This document shows positions 35,881 through 44,517 of a stretch of DNA of 64,000 nucleotides, in pieces. The notes below the pieces were generated by a model, which did no database searches, was not told the origin of the DNA, and saw nothing but the letters and a program-made list of their open reading frames with translations. The position numbers and the translations under genes are program-made. This DNA is from Marinifilum_A sediminis (lineage in GTDB: Bacteria; Bacteroidota; Bacteroidia; Bacteroidales; Marinifilaceae): NCBI GenBank assembly GCA_947496465.1, contig CANMCX010000001.1, positions 620,001 through 684,000 of the forward strand, given 5' to 3'. The stretch's first letter is position 1. The number at the start of each line of letters is the position of its first letter.

Positions 35881-36735
35881 ATGAAACCTGAGGAATACAT
35901 CAGTCTTAACGGAGAATTATTTTTAAAAAACGAAGCTATTTTTAGCGCTCAAAACAGAGCTTTTAAGTATGGAGACTCGCTATTTGAAACCATACATGCC
36001 AACGGCACCGAAATTCAATTTCTAGATCAACACCTGAATCGAATTTCAAAGGCAATGAGAACTATTGGTATGGTTTATCCTTCCAATTTTAAAGAGAAAG
36101 TTCGTACAGATATTACTTATTTAATCAATAAAAATAAAGCTTTTAGCGGAACACGAATTCGTTTATCTGTATTTAGAAATGATGGTGGATTATACACTCC
36201 TACTGACAATACTATATCCTATTTAATTGAGACTTCTCGTCTGGATCACGATCATTATCATCTTAATAAAAAAGGATTACAAATTGATATTTATCAGGAT
36301 ATAAAAAAAACAAATGGTATTCTTTCGCAGTTTAAAACAGGAAATTCTCTTCTGTTTATAATGGCTGGAAATCACAAAAAGAAATTACAATTGGATGACT
36401 GTTTGTTACTTAATGAGAGAGGAAATCTTGTTGAAAGCATTAGCTCCAATCTGTTTATTGTAAAAGATAATATTCTTTTAACACCAGGTACCGATAGTGG
36501 TGCGGTTTCTGGAATAATGCGAGAGCAAATTATTGAAGCGGCAATTAATCTGGGAATAACAATTTACGACGATTGTGATTTATCCGTTGATGACCTACTA
36601 AATGCAGACGAAATTTTCCTTACCAATGCTATTGTAGGTATCAATTGGGTTGTTGCTTTTCAGGAAAGAAGGTTTTTTAATAAAACCGCTAAACTTTTAA
36701 TCGAAGAATTGAATAGAACTGCTTTTAGTTCTTAA
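35881..36735 (+). CDS. Class IV PLP-dependent aminotransferase
   Basis: A 284-residue enzyme of the fold-type IV group (branched-chain aminotransferase, D-amino acid aminotransferase or aminodeoxychorismate lyase). The start FKYGDSLFETI...LDQHLNRISKAMRTIG and the later LLLNERGNLVESISSNLFIV and PGTDSGAVSGIMREQIIEAA are family signatures. Length and start favour PabC or BCAT-like enzymes but the sequence does not decide. It ends the plus-strand run and overlaps the convergent YqgE gene by 4 bases. Confidence 0.9.
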   Translation: MKPEEYISLNGELFLKNEAIFSAQNRAFKYGDSLFETIHANGTEIQFLDQHLNRISKAMRTIGMVYPSNFKEKVRTDITYLINKNKAFSGTRIRLSVFRNDGGLYTPTDNTISYLIETSRLDHDHYHLNKKGLQIDIYQDIKKTNGILSQFKTGNSLLFIMAGNHKKKLQLDDCLLLNERGNLVESISSNLFIVKDNILLTPGTDSGAVSGIMREQIIEAAINLGITIYDDCDLSVDDLLNADEIFLTNAIVGINWVVAFQERRFFNKTAKLLIEELNRTAFSS

Positions 36736-37322
36736 TTCATACTCGGGTTTTCTGGGAAATTGGACCACATTCTATATTTCCCACCCAAATTTCTTAAACA
36801 TTCTTCCCACAAATTCTGATTCTCCAGATTCATAATTTTATTCACTTCTGTTTGGCTAACTAACCATGAGTGCTCTTGAATTTCCTCTCCCAACTGACCA
36901 GCACTCCAACCGGCATATCCTGCAAAAAAACGAACCTGATGCGGCAATACCTTTTTCTCCTCTATAAGGTCTTTTAAAACAGTAAAATCACCTCCCCAAT
37001 AGAGACTATCAAAAATGTGAATGCTATTCGGTATCAGCTTTGGAATAGTATGTATGTAGTAAATTCGATTGGTATCAACGGGTCCACCTATATAAACATC
37101 ACCGTCGAAGTGGGCAATATTTATTAATACCTCATCAACCGATAAGTTTATCGGCTTATTTAAAACAAAACCTACAGCTCCGTCTTCATTAAACTCTGCC
37201 AATAATATAATGGATCGCTTGAAATAACGTCCTTCTAAAAAAGGTTCAGCTATAAGTATTTTTCCCTTTTCCGGATTAATATTATTGTTCTCGATTCTAA
37301 AAATATCTGAAGTTTCGTCCAC
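36732..37322 (-). CDS. YqgE/AlgH family protein
   Basis: A 196-residue protein of the YqgE/AlgH family, whose biochemical role is not settled. Hallmarks are PEKGKILIAEPFLEGRYFKRSIILLAEFNEDGAVGFVLNKP near the start, GGPVDTNRIYYIH, and FAGYAGWSAGQLGEEI before the C-terminus. It starts with GTG as the first codon of the open frame that fits. Expression is from the minus strand, separated from the convergent operon. Confidence 0.93.
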   Translation of the reverse strand: MDETSDIFRIENNNINPEKGKILIAEPFLEGRYFKRSIILLAEFNEDGAVGFVLNKPINLSVDEVLINIAHFDGDVYIGGPVDTNRIYYIHTIPKLIPNSIHIFDSLYWGGDFTVLKDLIEEKKVLPHQVRFFAGYAGWSAGQLGEEIQEHSWLVSQTEVNKIMNLENQNLWEECLRNLGGKYRMWSNFPENPSMN

Positions 37323-37477
37323 ACCTATTAAATTAAGTTCCTGATTACAAAATAACCAATTTTACCAAAGAAAAAAAGAATTTCATAATGTAAACTTCTT
37401 AAGCTATAAGTAGAATTTATTAGCATAAAGTAAACAAAATCGGTATATTTATTTCATCCTATTAAAATACCTATACA

Positions 37478-39415
37478 ATGTACAAATACTTAGTCCGAAC
37501 TATACTCCTTCTATTTTTATTGTCCAATTTTCACTATGTTTTTTCCTCTACAATTCAACAAAAAAAACAAATTACATCTTTTGAAATAGAATTGCCGAAA
37601 ATAATAGTTGCCGACATAAATTCTGAAATTAAAATTCTACTTGATCAAGAATGGCAAAATACGAATGACAGTTTAGAAGTGGTTGTCAATCAAAAACATT
37701 TTAAGCTCGTTCCAACTAAAAACAACATTCATATTCCATATGTTTTTAAAGGAAAACAGCAGGTGAATGTTCAAATATACAATATAGAACAATCCAAATC
37801 TTTTTCAGCCATCCCCTTATGGATGTCGATATTACCTCCTTTAATTGCCATTGTTATGGCTTTGTTATTTAAGGAAGTGTTTTCAGCTTTATTTGTAGGT
37901 TTATTTTCAGGTACTTTGATTATTTATTCCTTTCAGGAAGGATCAATTTTAACTGCATTTTTTAAAGCAATTTTTGCGATATCTGATACATATATCATTC
38001 AATCTTTAACCGACTCAGGTCATATATCAATAATTGTATTTTCAATGTTAATAGGTGCTATGGTGAACCTTATTACAAAAAATGGTGGAATGCAAGGTGT
38101 AGTAAATAAACTATCAAAATTTGCAAACAGTCACCGATCAGGACAATTAGTTACCTGGATATTGGGCGTACTTATTTTCTTTGATGACTATGCAAATACC
38201 TTGGTAGTGGGTAATACAATGAGACCTGTAACCGATAAGTTGAAAATCTCAAGAGAAAAATTGGCTTATATTGTTGATTCTACAGCTGCTCCTGTTGCCT
38301 CTATTGCAATGATTACAACCTGGATTGGAATTGAGTTAAGTTACATTCAATCAGCTACCTCTCAAATAAATATCATCGAAAGTCCTTATAGTATATTTTT
38401 GAATTCATTGCCGACCCGCTTTTATCCTTTCTTTACCCTATTTTTCATTCTAATGTTAGTTATCATGAAAAGGGATTTTGGTCCAATGTATAAAGCCGAA
38501 AAAAGAAGTCGAACCGGTGAAAGAAATCCTGAAAATATAGTCTCAAAAGAAAAATTAAATGAAGAAGAAAGCATCCATATATCAGAGAATATACCGACGC
38601 GTTGGTACAATGCTGGAATTCCTGTATTAATAGTAATATTAGGAACTTTTGCAGGATTAATATATACTGGTTGGGATACAACTATTTGGAATGATTCAAA
38701 CATAGCATTTGGCACCAAACTATCCCATATCATAGGATCTTCCGATTCTTATTTAGCCTTATTATGGTCATCACTTTCTGCTGTCTTGGTAGCTGCAGCA
38801 TTAAGTATTAGTCAAGGTATTTTAAACCTTAAAAAAACCATTGATGCGTTGGTAAGCGGTTTTAAAACTATGCTTACAGCAATACTTATTTTAATTTTGG
38901 CTTGGGCTCTGGCTGATATTACAAAAGACATGCATACTGCTGATTTTATATCCAATTTATTAATTGCCACAGATGTTCCACCTGAATTCTTGCCTACATT
39001 TACATTTATATTATCCGCATTAATTGCTTTTTCGACAGGATCATCCTGGGGTACGATGGCTATTCTTTATCCCTTAATATTACCAGCCTCCTGGGCTCTT
39101 TGTCACTCCGCTGGAATGAATAACATTGAGAGTATGAACATTTTCTATATAACGGTCTCAGCAATTCTGGCAGGTTCTGTTTTAGGTGATCATTGTTCTC
39201 CTATTTCAGATACAACCATCCTAAGTTCTTTAGCAAGTTCATGTAATCATATAGAACACGTCAGAACCCAACTTCCATATGCATTAACCGTTGGATCAGT
39301 TGCAATATTTGCTGGTTTATTACCTGCAGCTTACGGAGTTTCTTCATGGCTTTTAATTCCACTGGGCTTTACTATTCTATTTTTAATTGTAAAATTTATT
39401 GGAAAAAGATATTAA
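37478..39415 (+). CDS. NhaC-family Na+/H+ antiporter with an added N-terminal periplasmic domain
   Basis: A 645-residue inner-membrane antiporter. It has a signal-like first helix (1-23), then a 90-residue soluble domain (about 24-112) rich in beta strands, then about 12 membrane segments. NhaC family hallmarks are GSSWGTMAILYPL and GDHCSPISDTTILSSLAS, plus FFDDYANTLVVG. The N-terminal domain is extra compared with the 480-residue NhaC at 58241-59683. It may bind a ligand or partner protein outside the membrane. The expected exchange is Na+ for H+, though some relatives are amino-acid antiporters. Confidence 0.88.
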   Translation: MYKYLVRTILLLFLLSNFHYVFSSTIQQKKQITSFEIELPKIIVADINSEIKILLDQEWQNTNDSLEVVVNQKHFKLVPTKNNIHIPYVFKGKQQVNVQIYNIEQSKSFSAIPLWMSILPPLIAIVMALLFKEVFSALFVGLFSGTLIIYSFQEGSILTAFFKAIFAISDTYIIQSLTDSGHISIIVFSMLIGAMVNLITKNGGMQGVVNKLSKFANSHRSGQLVTWILGVLIFFDDYANTLVVGNTMRPVTDKLKISREKLAYIVDSTAAPVASIAMITTWIGIELSYIQSATSQINIIESPYSIFLNSLPTRFYPFFTLFFILMLVIMKRDFGPMYKAEKRSRTGERNPENIVSKEKLNEEESIHISENIPTRWYNAGIPVLIVILGTFAGLIYTGWDTTIWNDSNIAFGTKLSHIIGSSDSYLALLWSSLSAVLVAAALSISQGILNLKKTIDALVSGFKTMLTAILILILAWALADITKDMHTADFISNLLIATDVPPEFLPTFTFILSALIAFSTGSSWGTMAILYPLILPASWALCHSAGMNNIESMNIFYITVSAILAGSVLGDHCSPISDTTILSSLASSCNHIEHVRTQLPYALTVGSVAIFAGLLPAAYGVSSWLLIPLGFTILFLIVKFIGKRY

Positions 39416-39421
39416 AACAAA

Positions 39422-39590
39422 AAACCTGGCATTCTACAGAAAAGAATAATGCCAGGTTTATATTTTATGTTGATTTGTAATTATCTATTACGACAATTTT
39501 ACCACTAACCACAATGTATCAAACCAACACTAACTAAAAACTTATACCCTAAAGACGTGTAAAATTGTAAAAAGGTGACAGGAAAATTCA
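39422..39590 (-). ncRNA. Tandem non-coding unit A (putative small RNA)
   Basis: Minus-strand unit starting with TGTCACC (39574-39580 as its complement) and ending in a strong intrinsic terminator, stem AAACCTGGCATT/AATGCCAGGTTT (39422-39459), with TTTTTTG after it on the minus strand. The body contains TTTTTAGTTAGT, T.GTT.GAT and TGTGGT segments shared with unit C. No conserved small frame is seen. Confidence 0.4.
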
Positions 39591-39660
39591 TTTTTAACAA
39601 AATTTAACATGCTTGCCTTAGTACTAACTATTTTATAACTGAGATTTACACATAAAAAAA

Positions 39661-39845
39661 CAGTCACTCCCCCTAAGAATGACTGCTTATTGCTATATAA
39701 TATAGCCTTTAAAATTGTGCCCTGATATTTTTACATCACCTAATTACATAGGCACTACATACTAAAAACATTCGATTTAAGACCCCTAATTCTCGCCTCG
39801 AACAATACTAAAACAGGTTCATCTAAAAAATGGGTGACAAAGAAT
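39661..39845 (-). ncRNA. Tandem non-coding unit B (putative small RNA)
   Basis: Same layout on the minus strand: TGTCACCCATT at its start (39833-39839 complement), a GTTCGA...TCGAA pairable section also seen in unit C, TTTTTAGTATGTAG similar to the other units, and a terminator CAGTCACTC/GAATGACTG (39661-39685) followed by seven T. Confidence 0.4.
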
Positions 39846-39888
39846 TGGAAAATTTCAATTCATAGAATAAAAAACTTGACAAACAAAA

Positions 39889-40070
39889 AACAGCCGTCTC
39901 AATGAAACGGCTGTTGCTCTTTATATTTGAGCTCGATTAGTCATTATCGTTGTAAGAATTACCACATTACATCCAACTATTACTAACTAAAAGTTTTTTC
40001 GAAAAACTACTTAAAATCTTTCGAACACTTATATAACAAGTTGCAAGTAATAATGGGTGACAGGGAACAC
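39889..40070 (-). ncRNA. Tandem non-coding unit C (putative small RNA)
   Basis: Same layout: CTGTCACCCATTATTAC (complement of 40056-40062 and flank), GTTCGAA...TTCGAA hairpin potential, TTTTAGTTAGT, then terminator AACAGCCGT/ACGGCTGTT (39889-39915) with six T. A TTTTG about 20 bases before TACTTGC near its start could serve as a promoter. Confidence 0.4.
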
Positions 40071-40074
40071 AAAA

Positions 40075-40100
40075 AATCCGTAAATAAATTTTTACGGATT
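40075..40100 (-). terminator. Intrinsic terminator after the fused E1 gene
   Basis: AATCCGTAAA (40075-40084) pairs perfectly with TTTACGGATT (40091-40100); the minus strand then reads TTTTTTG. Confidence 0.85.
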
Positions 40101-40122
40101 AAAACTTTACTTAAAAATAAGC

Positions 40123-42567
40123 CTAGTTAATATATATCGAAGGAAATTTATCTGGATTTGATTCCCTCATTATCTCATAGATCAATTCAAAGACATCCTC
40201 TGCGTTAGGATTTGAAAAATAATCTCCATCTGTTCCATAAGCCGGACGATGATCTTTTGCTGTAATTGTTTTAGGCTCTGAATCTAGGTAAAAGTATGCC
40301 TTCTGATCTTCCAAAACCTTCTGCATCATAAATGCAGTTGCTCCACCTGGAACATCCTCATCGAAAAATACAATTCGATTTGTCTTTTTAACAGATTCAA
40401 GAATTCGACTGTTCACATCAAATGGCAGTAATGTTTGTACATCAATTAGTTCCACTGAAATATCAAAATCTTTCAATTGCTTAACTGCATCTTCTGCAAT
40501 TCGAACACATGATCCATAAGTTACCAAAGTAATATCCGAACCCTCATTTAAAACCTCAGGTACTCCCAACGAAGTTTTAAACTCTCCCAAATTGTCAGGA
40601 AGCTTTTCCTTCAATCGATATCCATTCAATGGTTCAATAACCAAAGCTGGTTCATCCGATTCTAAAAGTGTATTGTATAATCCTGCGGCAATAGTCATGT
40701 TTCTTGGAACACAAACATGTACCCCACGGATAGAATTTATAACCATACTTAACGGAGAACCTGAATGCCAAATTCCCTCAAGTCTATGACCACGCGTACG
40801 AATTATCACCGGCGCTTTTTGACCACCTTTGGTACGATATTGCATGGTTGCCAAATCATCACTCATGGTTTGCAAAGCATACAATAGATAATCAAAATAC
40901 TGAATTTCAGCAATTGGACGCATTCCTCGTAAAGCTAAGCCAATACCTTGCCCTAGAATGGTAGCTTCGCGAATTCCGGTATCGGTAACTCTTAACTCTC
41001 CAAACTTTTCCTGCATTCCTTCTAAACTTTGATTCACACCGCCAATAAAGCCAGTATCTTCACCAAAGGTCAAAAGCAATGGATATTTAGTAAATAGTTT
41101 CTCAAAATTATCACGAAGTACTTCCCGACCATTCACAGTTTTAGAGGTATCACTATATATTGGATCAACAGCTTTTATATTCTGGATGCCTAATTCTGTT
41201 TCAGAATACAAGTAACTGCTGTATCTTTCATGATTCTCTTCTATTGTATTCTTTAACCATTCTTGCAACTGAGATTTTAATGGTTTAAAACTTTCACAGG
41301 TTGAACAAATGTGTCTTAGAATTTTCTTTGCCGCACTAACATTATCTTTACGTACCGGATTAATAATTTTCTTTAATCCATTGGTGATAGCGTCAATTCT
41401 TTCCGTTTTTTTGCAATCACAGCCGGCATTTTCAACCAACTTGATCAAATTATCACGTTCTTTTTTAATCGGATCGATAAAAGTTTTCCATGCCGCCTTA
41501 CGGGCTTGTTTCACTTCTTCGATGGCATCAGCTTCTATTTCATCCAATTTTGCACCTTCAACCAACTCCATTGAAAGAATCCATTCTCTCATTTTTTTGA
41601 TTGGATCAAATTCTTTCTCCCATTCCAATCGCTCCTTTGTCTTGTATCTTTCATGCGATCCTGAAGTTGAATGTCCTAAAGGTTGAGTCATTTCAGTCAC
41701 GTGAAATAATGTTGGTGTATGATCTCTACGGCAAAGTTCAACTCCTTCTACATACATTTTACAAAGAGCTGGATAATCCCATCCTTTAGCTTTGTATATT
41801 AAATATCCATCTCCTTTTTCATCTTGCTCAAAGCCTTTTAAAACTTCGGATATATTCGATTTGGTTGTTTGATATTTGTTCGGGACAGAAATCCCCCAAC
41901 CATCATCCCAAACACTCATTGCCATTGGTACTTTTAAAACACCAGCTGCATTAATGGTCTCCCAAAAATGTCCTTCAGATGTACTTGAATCGCCAATGGT
42001 TCCAAATGCAACTTCATTTCCCTTTATAGAAAATTCGTTAAATTGATGTAATTCCTTATTTTCCCTGAACAATTTAGAAGCATATGCCAATCCCAATAAA
42101 CGTGGCATTTGACCCGCTGTTGGAGAAATGTCGGCAGATGAATTTTTCTGCTTGGTTAAATTCTTCCAACTCCCATCTTCATTTAAACTTCGGGAAGCAT
42201 AATGGTTATTCATTAAGCGACCTCCATTTGCAGGATTCTTGTCTAGCTGTGTTTCTCCAAATAATTGTGCGAAAAATTCCTCTGGAGTTAGCATTCCTGA
42301 TGCAAGCATAAATGTTTGATCTCGATAATATCCAGATCTCCAATCACCCTCCTTGAACGATTTTGCCATTGCGATTTGAGCAATTTCCTTTCCGTCACCA
42401 AAAATTCCAAATTTAGCTTTTCCGGTAAGTACTTCTTTCCGCCCCAAAATACTTAACTGACGACTAATATTTGCTATGCGATAATCCTTAAGAACTTCGG
42501 AAGTAAAATCTTCAAAGGATAAATTTTCATCATTCGCTTCTTTGTTTTCCTTTATTGTTTCAGACAT
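40123..42567 (-). CDS. Fused alpha/beta 2-oxoacid dehydrogenase E1
   Basis: An 814-residue thiamine-diphosphate enzyme that decarboxylates 2-oxoacids and acylates the E2 lipoyl arm. The N-terminal E1-alpha half (about 25-345) has the ThDP-binding GDSSTSEGHFWETINAAGVLKVPM, and the phosphorylation-loop-like STSGSHERYKTKERLEWE. A helical linker (about 345-470) leads to the E1-beta half (about 475-805) with FGEDTGFIGGVNQ, EIQYFDYLLYALQTM and FDEDVPGG. In most bacteria these are two genes; here they are one. Gene order with E2 is broken. Substrate (branched-chain or acetoin/pyruvate) is not certain. Confidence 0.92.
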   Translation of the reverse strand: MSETIKENKEANDENLSFEDFTSEVLKDYRIANISRQLSILGRKEVLTGKAKFGIFGDGKEIAQIAMAKSFKEGDWRSGYYRDQTFMLASGMLTPEEFFAQLFGETQLDKNPANGGRLMNNHYASRSLNEDGSWKNLTKQKNSSADISPTAGQMPRLLGLAYASKLFRENKELHQFNEFSIKGNEVAFGTIGDSSTSEGHFWETINAAGVLKVPMAMSVWDDGWGISVPNKYQTTKSNISEVLKGFEQDEKGDGYLIYKAKGWDYPALCKMYVEGVELCRRDHTPTLFHVTEMTQPLGHSTSGSHERYKTKERLEWEKEFDPIKKMREWILSMELVEGAKLDEIEADAIEEVKQARKAAWKTFIDPIKKERDNLIKLVENAGCDCKKTERIDAITNGLKKIINPVRKDNVSAAKKILRHICSTCESFKPLKSQLQEWLKNTIEENHERYSSYLYSETELGIQNIKAVDPIYSDTSKTVNGREVLRDNFEKLFTKYPLLLTFGEDTGFIGGVNQSLEGMQEKFGELRVTDTGIREATILGQGIGLALRGMRPIAEIQYFDYLLYALQTMSDDLATMQYRTKGGQKAPVIIRTRGHRLEGIWHSGSPLSMVINSIRGVHVCVPRNMTIAAGLYNTLLESDEPALVIEPLNGYRLKEKLPDNLGEFKTSLGVPEVLNEGSDITLVTYGSCVRIAEDAVKQLKDFDISVELIDVQTLLPFDVNSRILESVKKTNRIVFFDEDVPGGATAFMMQKVLEDQKAYFYLDSEPKTITAKDHRPAYGTDGDYFSNPNAEDVFELIYEIMRESNPDKFPSIYIN

Positions 42568-42797
42568 ATTTTTGTATTTGTCGGACTTGAAATAGTTTCC
42601 CCCTTATTTCAATATCCTAAGTATGTTAGTGTGTTTATTTAACAGAATTATTTTGATTTTATCAAAATCAAATTTAGCAAGAATAATTCTAAATAAGAAA
42701 ATTCTCAACAAGTATTTCAGACCTTAAAATCTGCATTCATTTGGTCTTACAAGACTGAAATGATATCTTTGCCTTTAAATTATTAAGAATTATTCAA

Positions 42798-43043
42798 ATG
42801 ATTGTAAAAGTTTTACTTATAACTGTAGTTATTTTGGGAATTGCCTTTATAGGATTAGCAATATCTATACTAATTAAAAAGAATGGTAGATTTCCTGAAC
42901 TACACATTGGAAAAAATGAAGAGCTGAAAAAGAGGGGAATTGCGTGTGCAACTACTCAGCACAAAATGGAGCAAGCAAAAGGAAGAAATGCTAAACAGAG
43001 CAGTAAAATGAGTCTTCTTGATAAAGAACTACAATCTTTATAA
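42798..43043 (+). CDS. Small single-helix membrane protein upstream of the Nqr region
   Basis: An 81-residue protein with one N-terminal membrane helix (4-27), then a basic motif KKNGRFPELHIGKNEELKKRGIACATTQHKMEQ. The single cysteine and the KNGRFPE pattern recur in small Bacteroidota membrane proteins. I do not know its function. It precedes a second small protein with a cysteine cluster by 104 bases and may belong with the Nqr genes, though on the other strand. Confidence 0.75.
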   Translation: MIVKVLLITVVILGIAFIGLAISILIKKNGRFPELHIGKNEELKKRGIACATTQHKMEQAKGRNAKQSSKMSLLDKELQSL

Positions 43044-43147
43044 GTACTTAACTAATCTTAAAAGTTAAAAAGATCTAAATCTCTTTCCAAAATACAACCT
43101 TACACGATTTAAGTTCGTAATTAGTTAGTAGTACAAAACTAAAAACC

Positions 43148-43315
43148 ATGCTTGTATTTTTTAAAATATTATTGCTTTCGCTTTTCTTATTGCTGCTTGC
43201 ATTTGCTGGTTTTGCAATTAAACTACTATTCGACAAAAATGCAAAATTCACAGGTGGAGGATGTAGTTCTTGTGGGTGTGAAGATGAAGAGTCAGAAAAT
43301 TGCGAAGTAAAGTAA
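43148..43315 (+). CDS. Small cysteine-rich membrane protein (NqrM-like candidate)
   Basis: A 55-residue frame: one membrane helix (5-27), a short linker FDKNAKFTGG and a cysteine cluster GGCSSCGC followed by an acidic tail with another cysteine (NCEVK). Helix plus cysteine cluster is the plan of NqrM (DUF539), which delivers iron to the NqrD/E site. It lies next to apbE and nqrF, but on the opposite strand. The similarity is by architecture only. Confidence 0.6.
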   Translation: MLVFFKILLLSLFLLLLAFAGFAIKLLFDKNAKFTGGGCSSCGCEDEESENCEVK

Positions 43316-43422
43316 TTATGCTATTATGGTTATCGGTTTTCCGTTGATCTCTGTTTGTATTATTTCATAACAACTACATTTTTGCAGACGTAGGCAGACA
43401 GAAAACCGATAACTTCTAGATC

Positions 43423-44430
43423 TTATTGTAAAATTTTACCCTTTAAACTTTCGGTAATGTAAACTTTAAGATTTCCTTTATCGTCAGCATAAATAAAATA
43501 AGCTTCCATTTGCGGATCTTTCTCTACAATCTCAATACTTTTCTCTAATCCCAGAACCATAAATGCTGTTGCATAAGCATCTGCCGTCATACATTCAGGT
43601 GCTATAACCGAAGCAGAAAGCAAACTGTGCTGCACAGGATATCCCAGTCTTGGATCGATAGTGTGAGCATATTTTTTACCATCCTTCACGTAGAATTGTC
43701 GGTAATTACCAGAAGTAGCCATTGCGCCATTATCCAATTCTATTACATCTTGAATTTGTCGGGATAAGCTCGATGGATCATCGATTGGTTTATCAATTCC
43801 AACCCTCCATAATCTTTCCTTATTACTTAGTCCTTTTGCTCGAATTTCACCACCAATTTCAACCATGTAATTGGTAATCCCTTTTGTTTCCAAAAAATCA
43901 GCTACAACATCAACACCATAACCTTTGGCAATGGCACTGGCATCAAACATGATTCTAGGATCCTCTTTAATCACTTTTCCAGCCTCTAATTTCACTTTTT
44001 GATATCCAACTATAGCCAATAAACTATCAACCGGAATTTGGTCTGGATCCAACTTATTTTTAAATCCAAATCCCCAGGCATTAGCCAAAGGAGCAACCGT
44101 CCAATCAAAAGCGCCATCTGTAATTTTAGCGACCTCTTCACTTTTTTCAAAAACCGTTTTAAAATAATGATCCAATACAACAGTAGAATCGTTGTTATTC
44201 ACTTTTGAAATTACCGATTCTACTTTATAAGTTGATAAGGAATAATCAAACTCATTTAGTTTTTCTAAAATTTCAGTTTGTAATCCTTCCTGATGTGGAT
44301 ACTCATAAATGATATGATAGAAGGTGCCAAAAATCTGACCTTCATTAAAATGATATTTTTCCTTTTGATCCTGACATGCTCCTAAAAGAACACTTAAACC
44401 AACAAGGGTAAGAAGAAATGTTTTTCTCAT
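43423..44430 (-). CDS. apbE: FAD:protein FMN transferase
   Basis: Periplasm-facing lipoprotein (335 residues; lipobox LLGAC, Cys19) that attaches FMN to threonine in NqrB and NqrC. The ApbE fold is seen in FGTFYHIIYE, TVAPLANAWGFG, DASAIAKGYGVDVV (FAD/metal region), YMVEIGGEIRAKG and HTIDPRLGYPV with MTADAYATAFMVLG. It lies 88 bases after nqrF beyond a hairpin, the usual neighbour for this enzyme. Confidence 0.95.
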   Translation of the reverse strand: MRKTFLLTLVGLSVLLGACQDQKEKYHFNEGQIFGTFYHIIYEYPHQEGLQTEILEKLNEFDYSLSTYKVESVISKVNNNDSTVVLDHYFKTVFEKSEEVAKITDGAFDWTVAPLANAWGFGFKNKLDPDQIPVDSLLAIVGYQKVKLEAGKVIKEDPRIMFDASAIAKGYGVDVVADFLETKGITNYMVEIGGEIRAKGLSNKERLWRVGIDKPIDDPSSLSRQIQDVIELDNGAMATSGNYRQFYVKDGKKYAHTIDPRLGYPVQHSLLSASVIAPECMTADAYATAFMVLGLEKSIEIVEKDPQMEAYFIYADDKGNLKVYITESLKGKILQ

Positions 44431-44476
44431 GATTTAATTCTTAATTCGCTATGAAAATACACAAGCTCTGTAAAAC

Positions 44477-44506
44477 AAACAAGCCTCGATTTCTCGAGGC
44501 TTGTTT
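44477..44506 (-). terminator. Hairpin between nqrF and apbE
   Basis: AAACAAGCCTCGA (44477-44489) pairs with TCGAGGCTTGTTT (44494-44506). On the minus strand T-rich DNA follows (GTTTTACAG), so it probably ends most nqr transcripts while apbE is read less or from its own start. Confidence 0.75.
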
Positions 44507-44517
44507 TATATTTTTTA

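Noticed and set aside
41309..41686. Plus-strand frame of 125 codons inside the fused E1 gene
   Set aside because: Antisense to a conserved enzyme and lacking recognisable features.
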